From Clostridium peptidivorans (GTDB lineage: Bacteria; Bacillota; Clostridia; Clostridiales; Clostridiaceae), in contig NZ_OAOD01000007.1 of the NCBI RefSeq assembly GCF_900205925.1, forward strand, positions 1 through 64,000: DNA of 64,000 nt, given 5' to 3'. Below are positions 7,880 to 16,798 of this stretch, in pieces (position 1 is the stretch's first letter; each line of letters opens with the position of its first letter). The translations under genes and the position numbers were made by a program. A model generated the notes under the pieces. The model worked only from the letters and a program-made list of their open reading frames with translations, ran no database searches and was not told the origin of the DNA.

Positions 7880-9127
7880 TTAATTTATAATTTGTATTGT
7901 AGGAAAATTTAATACTTTATTTATTACCCTAGAAATGTCCTCACTTGTAACTTCACTTAAAATTTCAGGCATTTTATATATAATATCATTAGATCCATAC
8001 ATTATTTCATTACAAGCTAAATCTTTAGCTAATTGCACTGATTTTTCTGACCTCAATGCTCTTTTAAGTTCAATACTTCTTATAATCTTTTTAATTAATT
8101 GATCATTAAAAACCCCAGTATCTTGTTTAATTTTTTCTACAGAGCTATCTATAAGTCCTAACGATTTTTTAATATTTTCTTCCGATGTTCCCATAGAAAT
8201 TTTAAATAGCTTTATTCCATTTTCTTCTTTTATGGTACTTTCAATTTCGTAAGCTAGTCCATTTTGGGTTCTAATTGTATCATATAAAATACTGGAGGTT
8301 CCTTCTCCAAAGTAGTTATTAAATACCTTCAAACAACCAAGTTCCTTTAGTGATAAATTATGTATTGGATAAGCATATTGTATTTTCGCCCCACCTATAC
8401 CTTCTTTCAGCTTCACAAATATGCCAGAGTTGTTATTTTCGTAAAGATATTTATCCTCCAAAGTATCTACCTTAATGCTTTTTAAATCACTGATATTCTC
8501 TTGTACTTTAGAGTTGTTAAAGCACTTTTCAACTATATTTATAGCCTGATCCTTTGAAGATCCTGTAACTACAGTTACCACCATATTAGATGGTATATAA
8601 TATTTATTATAAAACTCCTTTAATTCATTCAATGTAATTTTAGATATACTTTCATGAGTTCCTATTATTAAATTTTTTATTCTTCTCTGATGAAAAGCAT
8701 TATACAGTAATTCATCTTCGCAAAATTGATATAAGTCCTCTGACCATTCATTAAGTTCTTGCTTAATTATATCCATTTCCTCTTTAAATCCATTTTCGGG
8801 AAAAGTAGGCTTTAAAACTATATCAGAAAAAAGCTCTAGACCCTTTTCAAAATCTTCATTTAAAAGGCTACCATAATAAACTACATAGGGATAATTTGTC
8901 ATAGCATTTTGAAATCCAAACAATTCATCGCATAGCTGATTTATTTCTAGCTCATTCTTATTTACAGTTCCTTTAAACACCATGTGCTCTACAGCATGAG
9001 CTGTACCTAGTGGAAACCCCTTCTCTCTTATAGCTCCTGCATCTACGCCTATACAAAAGGATGTTATATTTCCCGGAACGTATTTATATATAACTTTTAA
9101 TCCATTTTTTAAAAATTCCTTTATCAA
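7880..9127 (-). CDS. M16 family zinc metallopeptidase
   Basis: 415 residues from TTG at 9127, chosen because AGGGAG lies eight bases upstream and it starts 1 bp after the dut stop; a longer frame would run inside dut. It has the inverted zinc motif HxxEH at residues 44-48 (HAVEH) and E124 at the expected distance for the third ligand, so it should be active. The C-terminal half is the second M16 domain, which in one-chain bacterial forms pairs with a second subunit. Relatives process peptides or are annotated as insulinase-like. Its substrate is unknown. Confidence 0.85.
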   Translation of the reverse strand: MIKEFLKNGLKVIYKYVPGNITSFCIGVDAGAIREKGFPLGTAHAVEHMVFKGTVNKNELEINQLCDELFGFQNAMTNYPYVVYYGSLLNEDFEKGLELFSDIVLKPTFPENGFKEEMDIIKQELNEWSEDLYQFCEDELLYNAFHQRRIKNLIIGTHESISKITLNELKEFYNKYYIPSNMVVTVVTGSSKDQAINIVEKCFNNSKVQENISDLKSIKVDTLEDKYLYENNNSGIFVKLKEGIGGAKIQYAYPIHNLSLKELGCLKVFNNYFGEGTSSILYDTIRTQNGLAYEIESTIKEENGIKLFKISMGTSEENIKKSLGLIDSSVEKIKQDTGVFNDQLIKKIIRSIELKRALRSEKSVQLAKDLACNEIMYGSNDIIYKMPEILSEVTSEDISRVINKVLNFPTIQIIN

Positions 9128-9128
9128 A

Positions 9129-9560
9129 TTACACACTCCCTGTAGACCCAAACCCATTTGCCATTCTGTCAGAATCATTTACTTCATCTACTTCAATAAC
9201 TTTAACTTTTAGCACAGGTTTTATTACCATTTGAGCAATTCTCATGCCCTTTTCTACTTTGAAATCACCTTTTCCATGGTTTATAAGTATTACTCCTATC
9301 TCTCCTCTATAACCTTCATCCACAGTTCCTGGTGAATTAAGAACAGTAATAGAATTTTTAAGTGCTAATCCGCTTCTTGGTCTAACTTGTGCCTCCGTGT
9401 CCTTTGGAAGTTCTATTATTATACCTGTTTTTATCAAAGCTGTCTCATTAGGTTTTATTACTCTTTCCTCCACTGAACAAAGATCCATTCCTGCATCACT
9501 TTCATGAGCGTACCTTGGAAGTATTGCATCCTTATGTATTCTTTTTATTTTAAGCTCCAT
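9129..9560 (-). CDS. dut: dUTP diphosphatase
   Basis: 143 residues, the normal size for the trimeric enzyme that hydrolyses dUTP to dUMP. The five motifs are visible: [31 protein letters not shown] (motif 3), RIAQMVI and the C-terminal GFGSTGS lid. It has an AGGAGG site and is translationally close to the downstream M16 peptidase gene. Divergent from the RseC-like gene. Confidence 0.96.
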   Translation of the reverse strand: MELKIKRIHKDAILPRYAHESDAGMDLCSVEERVIKPNETALIKTGIIIELPKDTEAQVRPRSGLALKNSITVLNSPGTVDEGYRGEIGVILINHGKGDFKVEKGMRIAQMVIKPVLKVKVIEVDEVNDSDRMANGFGSTGSV

Positions 9561-9672
9561 TTATTATTCCTCCTGTATTCAGATAAATTTTCACCATTTA
9601 AACTCATATTTCTTACTACCCTTACATCTATTTTATATACTAAGTGGTTATTTAACAATACTATTATTCCAT

Positions 9673-9700
9673 TTGCGTTTTTTGTCGTATGTGCTATAAT
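9673..9700 (+). promoter_or_regulatory. Promoter of the RseC-like gene
   Basis: TTGCGT at 9673-9678 and TATAAT at 9695-9700 with a 16-bp spacer, about 60 bp before the ATG at 9759. Confidence 0.55.
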
Positions 9701-9758
9701 ATTATTGAAATGTTATATCCGAGTATTTTACTTGGAAATCAGTGAAGAGGTGAAATTA

Positions 9759-10214
9759 ATGAATCAGGTAGGATATGTTACAAGTGTTAAGGGGAATGCA
9801 GCTAATGTAATGTTTAAAAGAATGTCTGGATGTGGAGATAACTGTGCATCTTGTGGAGGTAGTTGTGAAGTACCACCTATGCTTTTAGAAGTGGAAAATA
9901 CAGCATCTGCAAAACCTGGAGATTCTGTAGAAGTACTTATGGAAGACAATACTTTTTTTAAGTTTACTTTCTTTGCCTATGTACTACCTCTTATATTTAT
10001 GCTAACAGGAATTGGCGTTGGACATGTATTTTTCAAAGATGATCTTATTTCAATATTTATGGGATTTGGCTTTTTAGCAGTATCCTATGGAATACTTAGA
10101 CTAGTTAATAACCATCATGTAAAAAATAATAAGCCTTCAGTATCTATGATAAAAATACTATCAGAAGAAGAGCTTGCAAGAATAGAGCTTTTAAGAAAGC
10201 AAGAGAGCTTTTAA
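9759..10214 (+). CDS. SoxR-reducing system protein RseC family membrane protein
   Basis: 151 residues from the ATG at 9759 with GAGGTG upstream. A short N-terminal cytoplasmic domain carries four cysteines (C25, C29, C32, C36 in CGDNCASCGGSC), a typical RseC/MucC iron-sulfur-like cluster, followed by two membrane helices at about 73-93 and 98-117. In other bacteria RseC helps keep SoxR reduced or is tied to the Rnf complex; here it stands alone, and no Rnf genes are in view. Confidence 0.85.
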   Translation: MNQVGYVTSVKGNAANVMFKRMSGCGDNCASCGGSCEVPPMLLEVENTASAKPGDSVEVLMEDNTFFKFTFFAYVLPLIFMLTGIGVGHVFFKDDLISIFMGFGFLAVSYGILRLVNNHHVKNNKPSVSMIKILSEEELARIELLRKQESF

Positions 10215-10245
10215 GGAAATTGCGTCGCAATTTCCTTTTATTTTT
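10213..10245 (+). terminator. Terminator of the RseC-like gene
   Basis: Perfect 12-bp arms AAGGAAATTGCG/CGCAATTTCCTT (10213-10224, 10226-10237) with one central base, then a T-rich tract. The left arm includes the last two bases of the stop codon. Confidence 0.85.
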
Positions 10246-10286
10246 CCTATCTCACTCTTTATTAATCACTTAATACCATTCTTTAA

Positions 10287-10676
10287 TTAAGCCATTTTAC
10301 CAAGCTTCAATTCCCCTAATACCTTTGTAATTTCTTTCAAACTTTTATCCATACTTATTTCCACAGCTCCGGTTATAGCTCCCTCCACTAAAGCTGTATC
10401 TATTATCTTAACTTTCTCCTTCTTATCTTCTGACAGAAACTCCAGTGCCATTTCTGCATTCATTAATGCACTTCCAAGATCAAATAATATTACAACCCCA
10501 TCCTCTGAATATGTCTTATTTATTCCTTCTAATATAATATCTATATCTGTTCCAATACCCTCATCTTTAGTTCCCCCTGCTGCTGCTATGGATACCTCTG
10601 GAGCCATTTGTAGTGCCAGTTCTTTAACCCCTTCAGCAATTTTTTTACTGTGAGATATTATAACCATCCCTACCAT
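10287..10676 (-). CDS. dhaM: Dihydroxyacetone kinase phosphotransfer subunit (EIIA-like domain only)
   Basis: 129 residues from the ATG at 10676 (GAGGGG eight bases upstream). DhaM carries phosphate from the PTS to DhaL-bound ADP. The active-site histidine H9 lies in VIISHSKK, and GVVILFDLGSALMNAEMALE is the mannose-type EIIA signature. It has only this first domain; the HPr and EI-like domains of the long enterobacterial form are missing, as is usual in Gram-positives, so it must be charged by the general HPr. It closes the dhaK-dhaL-dhaM operon. Confidence 0.92.
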   Translation of the reverse strand: MVGMVIISHSKKIAEGVKELALQMAPEVSIAAAGGTKDEGIGTDIDIILEGINKTYSEDGVVILFDLGSALMNAEMALEFLSEDKKEKVKIIDTALVEGAITGAVEISMDKSLKEITKVLGELKLGKMA

Positions 10677-10689
10677 ATTAAACACCCCT

Positions 10690-10795
10690 CTTTTTAGTTA
10701 ATATTCAATGGTTAGAAATTAATAGTTAAATTTAGAAATTCTGCATAAGCAGAATTTCTTCACCAAGTATTAAACGCTAAGTATTAAGCATTAAC
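10690..10795. repeat. Short intergenic hairpin repeat
   Basis: Between dhaL and dhaM. A perfect hairpin GAAATTCTGC-ATAA-GCAGAATTTC is flanked by A/T strings such as TTAATAGTTAA and TAAGTATTAAGCATTAAC. The same design recurs at 19480-19600 and 27165-27235. Confidence 0.6.
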
Positions 10796-11416
10796 TATAT
10801 ATTTGTATATTTCATTTATCATTAAATAACTTGAAGTTGCTCCTGGGTCTTGATGCCCTATGCTTCTTTCTCCTAAATATGCTGCTCTTCCCTTAGTTGC
10901 AATTATAGTTTTTGTGTATTCCACGCCTTTAAGCGCTTCATCTTTCATATTTTCTAAAGCTTCTTTATCACTTAAGTCATCATCCTTTGATTTTATAAGA
11001 GCGTTTAATGCAGGTTCTATGGTATCTATCATAGTCTTTTCTCCTACCTTAGACTTTCCTCTAAACTTAATGCCTTCTAATGCAGCTTTTAATATATTTA
11101 TAAAATCATAGATATCCATATACTCTTTATCTATAGCCATTGAAGCTCTCATAAATGCAGTACCATATAAGGGACCTGATGCTCCACCTACATTTGAGAC
11201 CAGTATCATACCTGTCATTTTTAAAATCTCCGATATGCTTTCAGTATTTGTTTCATTTAATTTTTTGGTCACTGCCTTAAAACCCTTAGACATGTTTATA
11301 CCATGGTCTGCATCACCAATATTTGCATCAAGCTCTGTTAAAAACTCTTTATTTTCTTCTATTACTTTACCTATATTTTTTATAATTTCTTTAACTTCAT
11401 TTAGCCCTATTTTCAA
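10784..11416 (-). CDS. dhaL: Dihydroxyacetone kinase ADP-binding subunit
   Basis: 210 residues. DhaL holds ADP permanently and shuttles phosphate from DhaM to dihydroxyacetone on DhaK. The magnesium-binding cluster D30, D35, D37 and H38 sits in TELDANIGDADHGINMSKGF, the same positions as in the E. coli protein. Also present are VGGASGPLYGTAFM and KGRAAYLGERSIGHQDPGATSS. It follows dhaK by about 15 bp; dhaM follows after a ~110-bp gap that holds a hairpin repeat. Confidence 0.95.
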   Translation of the reverse strand: MKIGLNEVKEIIKNIGKVIEENKEFLTELDANIGDADHGINMSKGFKAVTKKLNETNTESISEILKMTGMILVSNVGGASGPLYGTAFMRASMAIDKEYMDIYDFINILKAALEGIKFRGKSKVGEKTMIDTIEPALNALIKSKDDDLSDKEALENMKDEALKGVEYTKTIIATKGRAAYLGERSIGHQDPGATSSYLMINEIYKYIVNA

Positions 11417-11432
11417 AATATCACCCCATTTG

Positions 11433-12425
11433 TTATTTAAAGGCTAATGTATCCACTGGAGCATCTAAAAGATGTTTAAGTTCGCTATCAAGTTTTAAAA
11501 GTGTAATTGAACATCCTGCCATTTCTAATGATGTCATAAACTCTCCAACATAGGTCTTATATATATTTATTCCCTTTTCGTTTAATATTTTATTAGCTCT
11601 ATTATTTACTATATATAATTCCATAAGCGGTGTTGATCCAAGGCCATTTATCATCACTGCAACTTCTTCCCCTGAAGAAATTTTTAAATCTTGAAGTATT
11701 TTATCAAGTAACTTTTCTGTTATTTCATCAGAGCTTTTCAAAGTTTCCCTATAAATACCTGGCTCACCATGTATTCCAATTCCTACTTCCATTTCATCAT
11801 CCTTTAATGTAAATGTAGGTTTTTTAGCTTCAGGAACTATACAAGATGTAAGTGCAACTCCCATGCTTCCCAAATTTTTTATAACTTTTTCTGCAATATT
11901 TTTTACTTCCTCAAGACTTGCTCCTTCTTCTGCTTTTGCTCCTGCTATTTTATGCACTAATACTGTTCCTGCAATTCCTCTTCTTCCTATAGTATAGGTG
12001 CTATTTTCTACTGCTACGTCATCATCTACTATAACACTTTCAACCTTAATGCCTTCCATCTCTGCCATATCTTTTGCCATTTCAAAATTCATTACATCCC
12101 CACTATAGTTTTTTATTATAAGTAAAACTCCCCTATCTGACTTTACAGCCTTTATAGCTTCATAGACCTTATCTGGTGTTGGTGATGTAAATACTGAACC
12201 ACATACAGCTGCATCCAACATTCCATATCCTACATATCCCGCATGAGCTGGTTCGTGTCCACTTCCACCACCACTTACTAAGGAAACCTTTTCATTATCA
12301 ATTGTACCATATCTTATTATAATATTTTCTTCATTTAGCCTTTTAATATTTCCTGAATGAGCAGCTAGCATTCCGCTTATCATTTCTTCTACGACCTGCT
12401 CTGAATTATTTATTAATTTTTTCAT
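11433..12425 (-). CDS. dhaK: Dihydroxyacetone kinase substrate-binding subunit
   Basis: 330 residues from the ATG at 12425 with GGGAGGG upstream; the longer frame to 12491 is not needed. DhaK binds dihydroxyacetone covalently through a histidine. It keeps the catalytic H57 in GGGSGHEPAHAG, the aspartate in NYSGDVMNFE and the hemiaminal-forming histidine in GIHGEPG. With DhaL and DhaM it makes the full PTS-dependent kinase for glycerol/dihydroxyacetone catabolism. Confidence 0.95.
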   Translation of the reverse strand: MKKLINNSEQVVEEMISGMLAAHSGNIKRLNEENIIIRYGTIDNEKVSLVSGGGSGHEPAHAGYVGYGMLDAAVCGSVFTSPTPDKVYEAIKAVKSDRGVLLIIKNYSGDVMNFEMAKDMAEMEGIKVESVIVDDDVAVENSTYTIGRRGIAGTVLVHKIAGAKAEEGASLEEVKNIAEKVIKNLGSMGVALTSCIVPEAKKPTFTLKDDEMEVGIGIHGEPGIYRETLKSSDEITEKLLDKILQDLKISSGEEVAVMINGLGSTPLMELYIVNNRANKILNEKGINIYKTYVGEFMTSLEMAGCSITLLKLDSELKHLLDAPVDTLAFK

Positions 12426-12491
12426 ACTTTCCCTCCCATATTCTAAAAATAATCTTATTGATGATTTTGTATTATGAAATTTCACCATCAT

Positions 12492-12844
12492 AATAGAATA
12501 TCCTTTATTTCTACTATGTATTACTAAAATTTTATAATATATATCTGTAACATTTTATTTTTATTGCTACTATACTATACATTGAAAACAAATTATATGA
12601 ATTTAAATTAAAATTTTTTTAATTTAAATTTTTAATTAGCTTGACATTTTCCCTAATTTAACTTTATTATACTCTTGTAATTTTTTAAATAAGTAACATA
12701 CTAATAGTAAGTATAATTTTTATATGTTTAATTCAGAATATTTTTAATTATATAAATTTGTAAAAAAACCTTATATTCTTTCTGAATATGTTATATAATT
12801 CATAATCGAACTATAAATTTATTAAAGTAAAGGGGGTTATTTAT
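12492..12844. other. Divergent intergenic region between dhaK and arginase
   Basis: Very AT-rich. On the plus strand TATAAT at 12794-12799 is a good -10 for the arginase gene, with a weak -35 TTATAT 17 bp upstream. An 8-bp inverted repeat ATTCAGAA (12731-12738) and TTCTGAAT (12779-12786) brackets this promoter. A TTGACA at 12641-12646 has no well-spaced partner. No gene is seen. Confidence 0.45.
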
Positions 12845-13741
12845 TTGGACATTAATTTAATTGGTGTACCACTATTTTATGGCTGCGATAAAAAAGGCGT
12901 AGAATTTGGTCCTAAAAAATTAAGAGAAAAAAATATAGCATCTGTATTAAACAAATATCATAACGTATACGATTTAGGCGATTTATATGTGCCGCAGGTA
13001 TTAGAAGCTGCAAAGTTTGAACATCATCCTAAAATGAAATATTTAAGACCTATTATCGAAGTAAATACTAATCTTGCACATCAGGTATATGCATCTTTAA
13101 GTTCCGGAAGTTTCCCCCTTGTTATTGGTGGTGACCATTCATTAGGACTTGGAAGCATATCAGGAGTTAGTAAATACTATAAAAATTTTGGTGTTATATG
13201 GGTAGATGCCCATGGAGATATAAATTCTTTTTTAACTTCTCCTACAGGTAATATTCATGGAATGCCTCTTGCAGCTGCCATGGGAGAAGGTTTTGATGAA
13301 CTAACTAATTTGTATTTTCATGGAACAAAAGTTAAACCTGAAAATGTATTTATAATTGGTGCAAGAGATTTAGATAAAGGTGAATGTGAGCTTATTGAAA
13401 AGCTAAACTTAAATGTATATTCTACTTCTAGAGTTCATGAAGATGATATTAACTCCATAATCAAGGATATTTTAACTAAATTAAAAGCACAAAATGTAGA
13501 AAATGTTCATTTAAGCTTTGATATAGATTGTATTGATTCTTTACTTGTACCTGGGACAGGTACTCCAGTTGTAGATGGCATGACCATAGGTGAAGCTAAA
13601 ACCGTATTAAAATGTCTTGGAGAAAGTAAATTAATAAAATCAATGGATTTTGTAGAATTAAATCCAGAACTTGATAAAGACGATGCTACTGCAGATTTAA
13701 GTGTAGATTTATTAAGCTGGGCATTTAAATATATTAGATAA
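12845..13741 (+). CDS. rocF: Arginase
   Basis: 298 residues, the usual size. It hydrolyses arginine to ornithine and urea with a binuclear manganese centre. Metal ligands visible are H98 (GGDHS), D121, H123 and D125 (DAHGDIN), and D226/D228 (SFDIDCID), with the substrate-side VPGTGTP and E271. The usual DAHAD is DAHGD here. The order and the C-terminal VELNPELD fit RocF better than agmatinase. Start is TTG at 12845 after an AAGGGGG site. It is monocistronic. Confidence 0.88.
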   Translation: MDINLIGVPLFYGCDKKGVEFGPKKLREKNIASVLNKYHNVYDLGDLYVPQVLEAAKFEHHPKMKYLRPIIEVNTNLAHQVYASLSSGSFPLVIGGDHSLGLGSISGVSKYYKNFGVIWVDAHGDINSFLTSPTGNIHGMPLAAAMGEGFDELTNLYFHGTKVKPENVFIIGARDLDKGECELIEKLNLNVYSTSRVHEDDINSIIKDILTKLKAQNVENVHLSFDIDCIDSLLVPGTGTPVVDGMTIGEAKTVLKCLGESKLIKSMDFVELNPELDKDDATADLSVDLLSWAFKYIR

Positions 13742-13751
13742 TAATTCACAA

Positions 13752-13814
13752 TTAATAGATAATAATTAGAGTAAGTTTGCCAGGGGTAAATTTATTCTAA
13801 TTATTATCTATTAA
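13752..13814. terminator. Long hairpin between convergent rocF and dhaL2
   Basis: 23-bp arms (13752-13774 and 13792-13814) with a single mismatch and a 17-base loop. It lies between convergent genes and probably ends transcription from both sides, though the T-tracts are short. Confidence 0.6.
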
Positions 13815-13867
13815 TATTTAACAAAATTACTTGCTTAAAAATTTAAGCTAATTATATTAAAATATTC

Positions 13868-14506
13868 TTATTTTTTATTTAAGTAATTATTAGCACCCTC
13901 ATATAAATAGCTTCCCAGTACTGCACCGCCATCTATATTTCCTATGGATTTATCTCCATAAAATGCTGCTCTGCCATGTACTGATTTCATAGTTTTTGTA
14001 TTTATGGCTCCAAACTTTGCTGCTTCATAGGCTTTGTTAAATGATTCTTTTAAGTGTTCTTCTAAATCTTTGCTTTTCTCTAAAGCATCTAAAGCTGGAA
14101 AAAGAGAATCTAATATAGTTTTATTACCTCTTTTAGATTTGCCCCTCTCCATCATTCCATTTAATGCTGCATTATTTGCTTCTATTATATCTTGCAACTC
14201 AATTTCTTTTTTCCCTTTTAATACTTTTCCACCTTTAATCATTCCAGTAGCAACTAAAGTTCCAAGGGTTGACGGAGCTTCATCAGCCATAATCATTCCA
14301 GCCTTCATAATTAACATCCCGATGTCTTCTATGTTTAAATTATCTAAAGACTCTACAATCTTGTTAAAACCAAAGCTCATGGTTATGCCTAAATCTCCAT
14401 CTCCCATTACTCCATCTAGCTCTATAAGATATATCTTATTTAAATCCACTACATCTCTTATAGATTTAAAGATACCCTTTATATCATTGGCATTTAATTT
14501 ATCCAT
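13868..14506 (-). CDS. DhaL-like kinase subunit (second copy)
   Basis: 212 residues, clearly a DhaL paralogue. The metal cluster keeps D31, D36 and D38 (ELDGVMGDGDLG) but the following histidine is Leu39, and the second signature is KSVHGRAAFYGDKSIGNIDGGA rather than the D-P-G-A of the first copy. It closes the livKHMGF-hydrolase-dhaK2-dhaL2 operon, 20 bp after dhaK2, with an AAGGAGG site. No DhaM partner is adjacent. It could draw phosphate from the other DhaM, or use ATP directly like other sugar-specific DhaKL pairs. The substrate is unknown. Confidence 0.85.
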   Translation of the reverse strand: MDKLNANDIKGIFKSIRDVVDLNKIYLIELDGVMGDGDLGITMSFGFNKIVESLDNLNIEDIGMLIMKAGMIMADEAPSTLGTLVATGMIKGGKVLKGKKEIELQDIIEANNAALNGMMERGKSKRGNKTILDSLFPALDALEKSKDLEEHLKESFNKAYEAAKFGAINTKTMKSVHGRAAFYGDKSIGNIDGGAVLGSYLYEGANNYLNKK

Positions 14507-14525
14507 AATGGAACCTCCTTAAATA

Positions 14526-15527
14526 TTAACCTTGCTGAAAAAATGGCGAATATGCAGGAGCATCTAATAATTTCTTTAATTCATCATCTAATTTTAGTAT
14601 GGATATAGACATACCTGCCATTTCCATAGAACTTGCAAATTCCCCTATATATGGTCTATGAATATTTATTCCTCTACCCTTTAGAATTTCATAAACTTTT
14701 CTATATATTATATATAACTCTTCCTTAGGAGTTGCCCCAAGTCCATTAACTAAAACTGAAACCTCATCCCCAGCTTTTAATTCAATATCTTCTGCAACTT
14801 TATCTATTATTAAAGTAGCTATTTCATCTGCAGTCATCATTTTAGTTCTATTTATTCCTGGTTCACCATGTATGCCCATGCCTATTTCCATCTCATCTTC
14901 TGCAATAGAAAAAGTAGGTTTCCCTGCCTCTGGAACAATACATGGAGTCAAAGCTACACCTAAAGTTCTTGTATTTTCTATAGCTTTATCTGCTGCAGCC
15001 TTAACTTCTTGTAAGCTTGCCATTTCCTCAGCCTTAGCACCTGCTATTTTATAAGCATAAAAAAGTCCTGCAACTCCTCTTCTTCTATTTTCTTCTCCCT
15101 TTGGAGCTGAAGCCACATCATCACAAACAATAGACTGACAAACCTTTATCTCTTCCATTTCAGCCATTTCCTGAGACATTTCAAAATTCATAGTGTCCCC
15201 ACCATAGTTCCCATAAAGGCATAAAACTCCATTACCTTTATTAGCAGCCTCTATAACATTTAACATTTTTTGAGCACTAGGAGATGCAAATACGTTACCT
15301 ACTGCCACTCCATCTAAAAGTCCCCTTCCCACATATCCTAAAAATACTGGTAAGTGCCCTGAGCCTCCTCCAGTCACTATTCCTACCTTACCATCTTTAA
15401 CCTTATCATTTCTAACTAAGCACCTTAAATCTCCATTTACAGCCTTTAAATCCTCACCATGTGCACAAAGTATTCCCTCTATAGTTTCATCCACAAAATT
15501 CTTAGCTTCATTTATTATTTTCTTCAT
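14526..15527 (-). CDS. DhaK-like kinase substrate subunit (second copy)
   Basis: 333 residues from the ATG at 15527. The catalytic set of DhaK is intact: H58 in GGGSGHLPVFLG, the aspartate in NYGGDTMNFE and the hemiaminal histidine in GIHGEPG. The pocket segment after H58 reads LPVFLG where the dihydroxyacetone enzyme has EPAHAG, so a different carbonyl substrate is likely. It follows an importer and an ATC-hydrolase-like gene in one operon, which suggests phosphorylation of an imported or freshly processed compound. Confidence 0.85.
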   Translation of the reverse strand: MKKIINEAKNFVDETIEGILCAHGEDLKAVNGDLRCLVRNDKVKDGKVGIVTGGGSGHLPVFLGYVGRGLLDGVAVGNVFASPSAQKMLNVIEAANKGNGVLCLYGNYGGDTMNFEMSQEMAEMEEIKVCQSIVCDDVASAPKGEENRRRGVAGLFYAYKIAGAKAEEMASLQEVKAAADKAIENTRTLGVALTPCIVPEAGKPTFSIAEDEMEIGMGIHGEPGINRTKMMTADEIATLIIDKVAEDIELKAGDEVSVLVNGLGATPKEELYIIYRKVYEILKGRGINIHRPYIGEFASSMEMAGMSISILKLDDELKKLLDAPAYSPFFQQG

Positions 15528-15546
15528 ATAACATCTCACCCCTTAG

Positions 15547-16026
15547 TTACTTTTTACTTATAATCATATGACAGCAGCTATCCCCATGAGATAATAGTTC
15601 TGGGAATTCTAATTTAAGATCTGGGAAACAACTTACTATTCCAAAGTCTCCATAGCTAGCTAATTTGCAAAGTGTTTTTATTTCTTCTGGTGAACATCCA
15701 AGTTTTTTCCAAGCTTCTACAAGTGCACAATGCCTAAACTTTAATTCTCCTACTTCCTCTTCACTTTTTACTCTTTCCATAGCAAAAGCATAAAATCCTT
15801 GTCCTTCTGAAATCTTATCTATAAGTTCTCCTGCATTTTTTGCATCGGCCATTTTTTTGCCCTTCATTTTGCCAAACTCTGTTATAGCATCATAAGCCAT
15901 TTTTTCAGTATCTATGCCTTGCTTTTCTCCAGCTTTAAGTAAAAGATAAAACCAAGTAGCTCTATCCTGTATAGCTAATCTTACAGCCTCAGTTAATTCA
16001 CTTTGTGTATATATTTTTTCTTCCAT
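15547..16026 (-). CDS. L-2-amino-thiazoline-4-carboxylic acid hydrolase family protein
   Basis: 159 residues. The conserved pattern DRATWFYLLLKAGEKQG near the start, HCALVEAWKKLG at about 107-118, CKLASYGDFGIV and the final DSCCHMII match the ATC hydrolase family (Pfam ATC_hydrolase as I recall it). The founding Pseudomonas enzyme opens the thiazoline ring of ATC on the way to cysteine. Most relatives in anaerobes have no proven substrate. Here it lies between livF and the dhaK2-dhaL2 pair in one operon, so it may act on the imported compound before or after phosphorylation. Confidence 0.75.
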   Translation of the reverse strand: MEEKIYTQSELTEAVRLAIQDRATWFYLLLKAGEKQGIDTEKMAYDAITEFGKMKGKKMADAKNAGELIDKISEGQGFYAFAMERVKSEEEVGELKFRHCALVEAWKKLGCSPEEIKTLCKLASYGDFGIVSCFPDLKLEFPELLSHGDSCCHMIISKK

Positions 16027-16079
16027 AATAAAACCCCTCTTTCACTTTTTAAATTTTGCTTTAATATATAAATTTTTAG

Positions 16080-16796
16080 CTAACATGTGGCTTCCCCTAA
16101 GTACGCTTGTCTTACCATGTCGCTATTTAATAAATTCTCTGCAGTGTCTGATAGTGCTATCTTTCCGGTTTCAAGTACATAACCTCTATCTGCTATCATA
16201 AGTGCCATTCTTGCGTTTTGTTCAACTAACAAAATAGTTGTACCCATTTTATTTATTTCTTTTATTAGCTCAAATATATTTTGAACTATTATAGGTGCTA
16301 GCCCTAAGGAAGGTTCATCTAGAAGAAGTAGCTGTGGCTTTGCCATCATGGCTCTTCCTATAGCAAGCATTTGCTGTTCTCCACCGGATAAGGTTCCAGC
16401 TATTTGCTTTATTCTTTCCTTTAATCTTGGAAAAAGAGTAAATACCTTTTCAAGTTCTTCTTTTTCCTCTTCTTTAGTTCTTATAAAACTACCCATTTCA
16501 AGGTTTTCTAAAACAGTCATTCTGGGAAAAACTTGTCTGCCTTCTGGCGACATACTAATTCCCATTTTTACTATGTGGTTTGTATTTTTAGTTGTTATAT
16601 TTTCATTTTTAAATTGAATTATTCCCTTAGTAGGTTTAATTAAGCCACATATTGTTTTCATGATAGTTGTCTTTCCAGCTCCGTTGCTTCCTATTAAAGT
16701 TACTATTTCTCCCTTTTCTATCTCTAGGTTAATCCCCTTTACAGCCTTTATATTTCCATAACTTACATGTACATCCCTAAGTTCTAAAATGGGCAT
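16080..16796 (-). CDS. livF: ABC transporter ATP-binding protein, LivF type
   Basis: 238 residues. One of the two ATPases of a HAAT-type importer for branched-chain amino acids, amides or related compounds. Walker A GSNGAGKTT, signature LSGGEQQMLAIGRAMM, Walker B LLLLDEPSLGLAP and the H-loop-like LLVEQNARMAL are all present, the last two being LivF-typical. It starts 2 bp after livG. The C-terminal half ends in the usual LLNSDMVRQAYLG. Confidence 0.93.
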   Translation of the reverse strand: MPILELRDVHVSYGNIKAVKGINLEIEKGEIVTLIGSNGAGKTTIMKTICGLIKPTKGIIQFKNENITTKNTNHIVKMGISMSPEGRQVFPRMTVLENLEMGSFIRTKEEEKEELEKVFTLFPRLKERIKQIAGTLSGGEQQMLAIGRAMMAKPQLLLLDEPSLGLAPIIVQNIFELIKEINKMGTTILLVEQNARMALMIADRGYVLETGKIALSDTAENLLNSDMVRQAYLGEATC

Positions 16797-16798
16797 AT

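Noticed and set aside
12641..12673. Arginase promoter TTGACA...TATACT
   Set aside because: The spacer would be 21 bp, too long for a standard sigma-A promoter.
15547..16026. Third subunit of the Dha kinase (DhaM)
   Set aside because: No SH-S/EIIA motif; the pattern matches the ATC hydrolase family instead.
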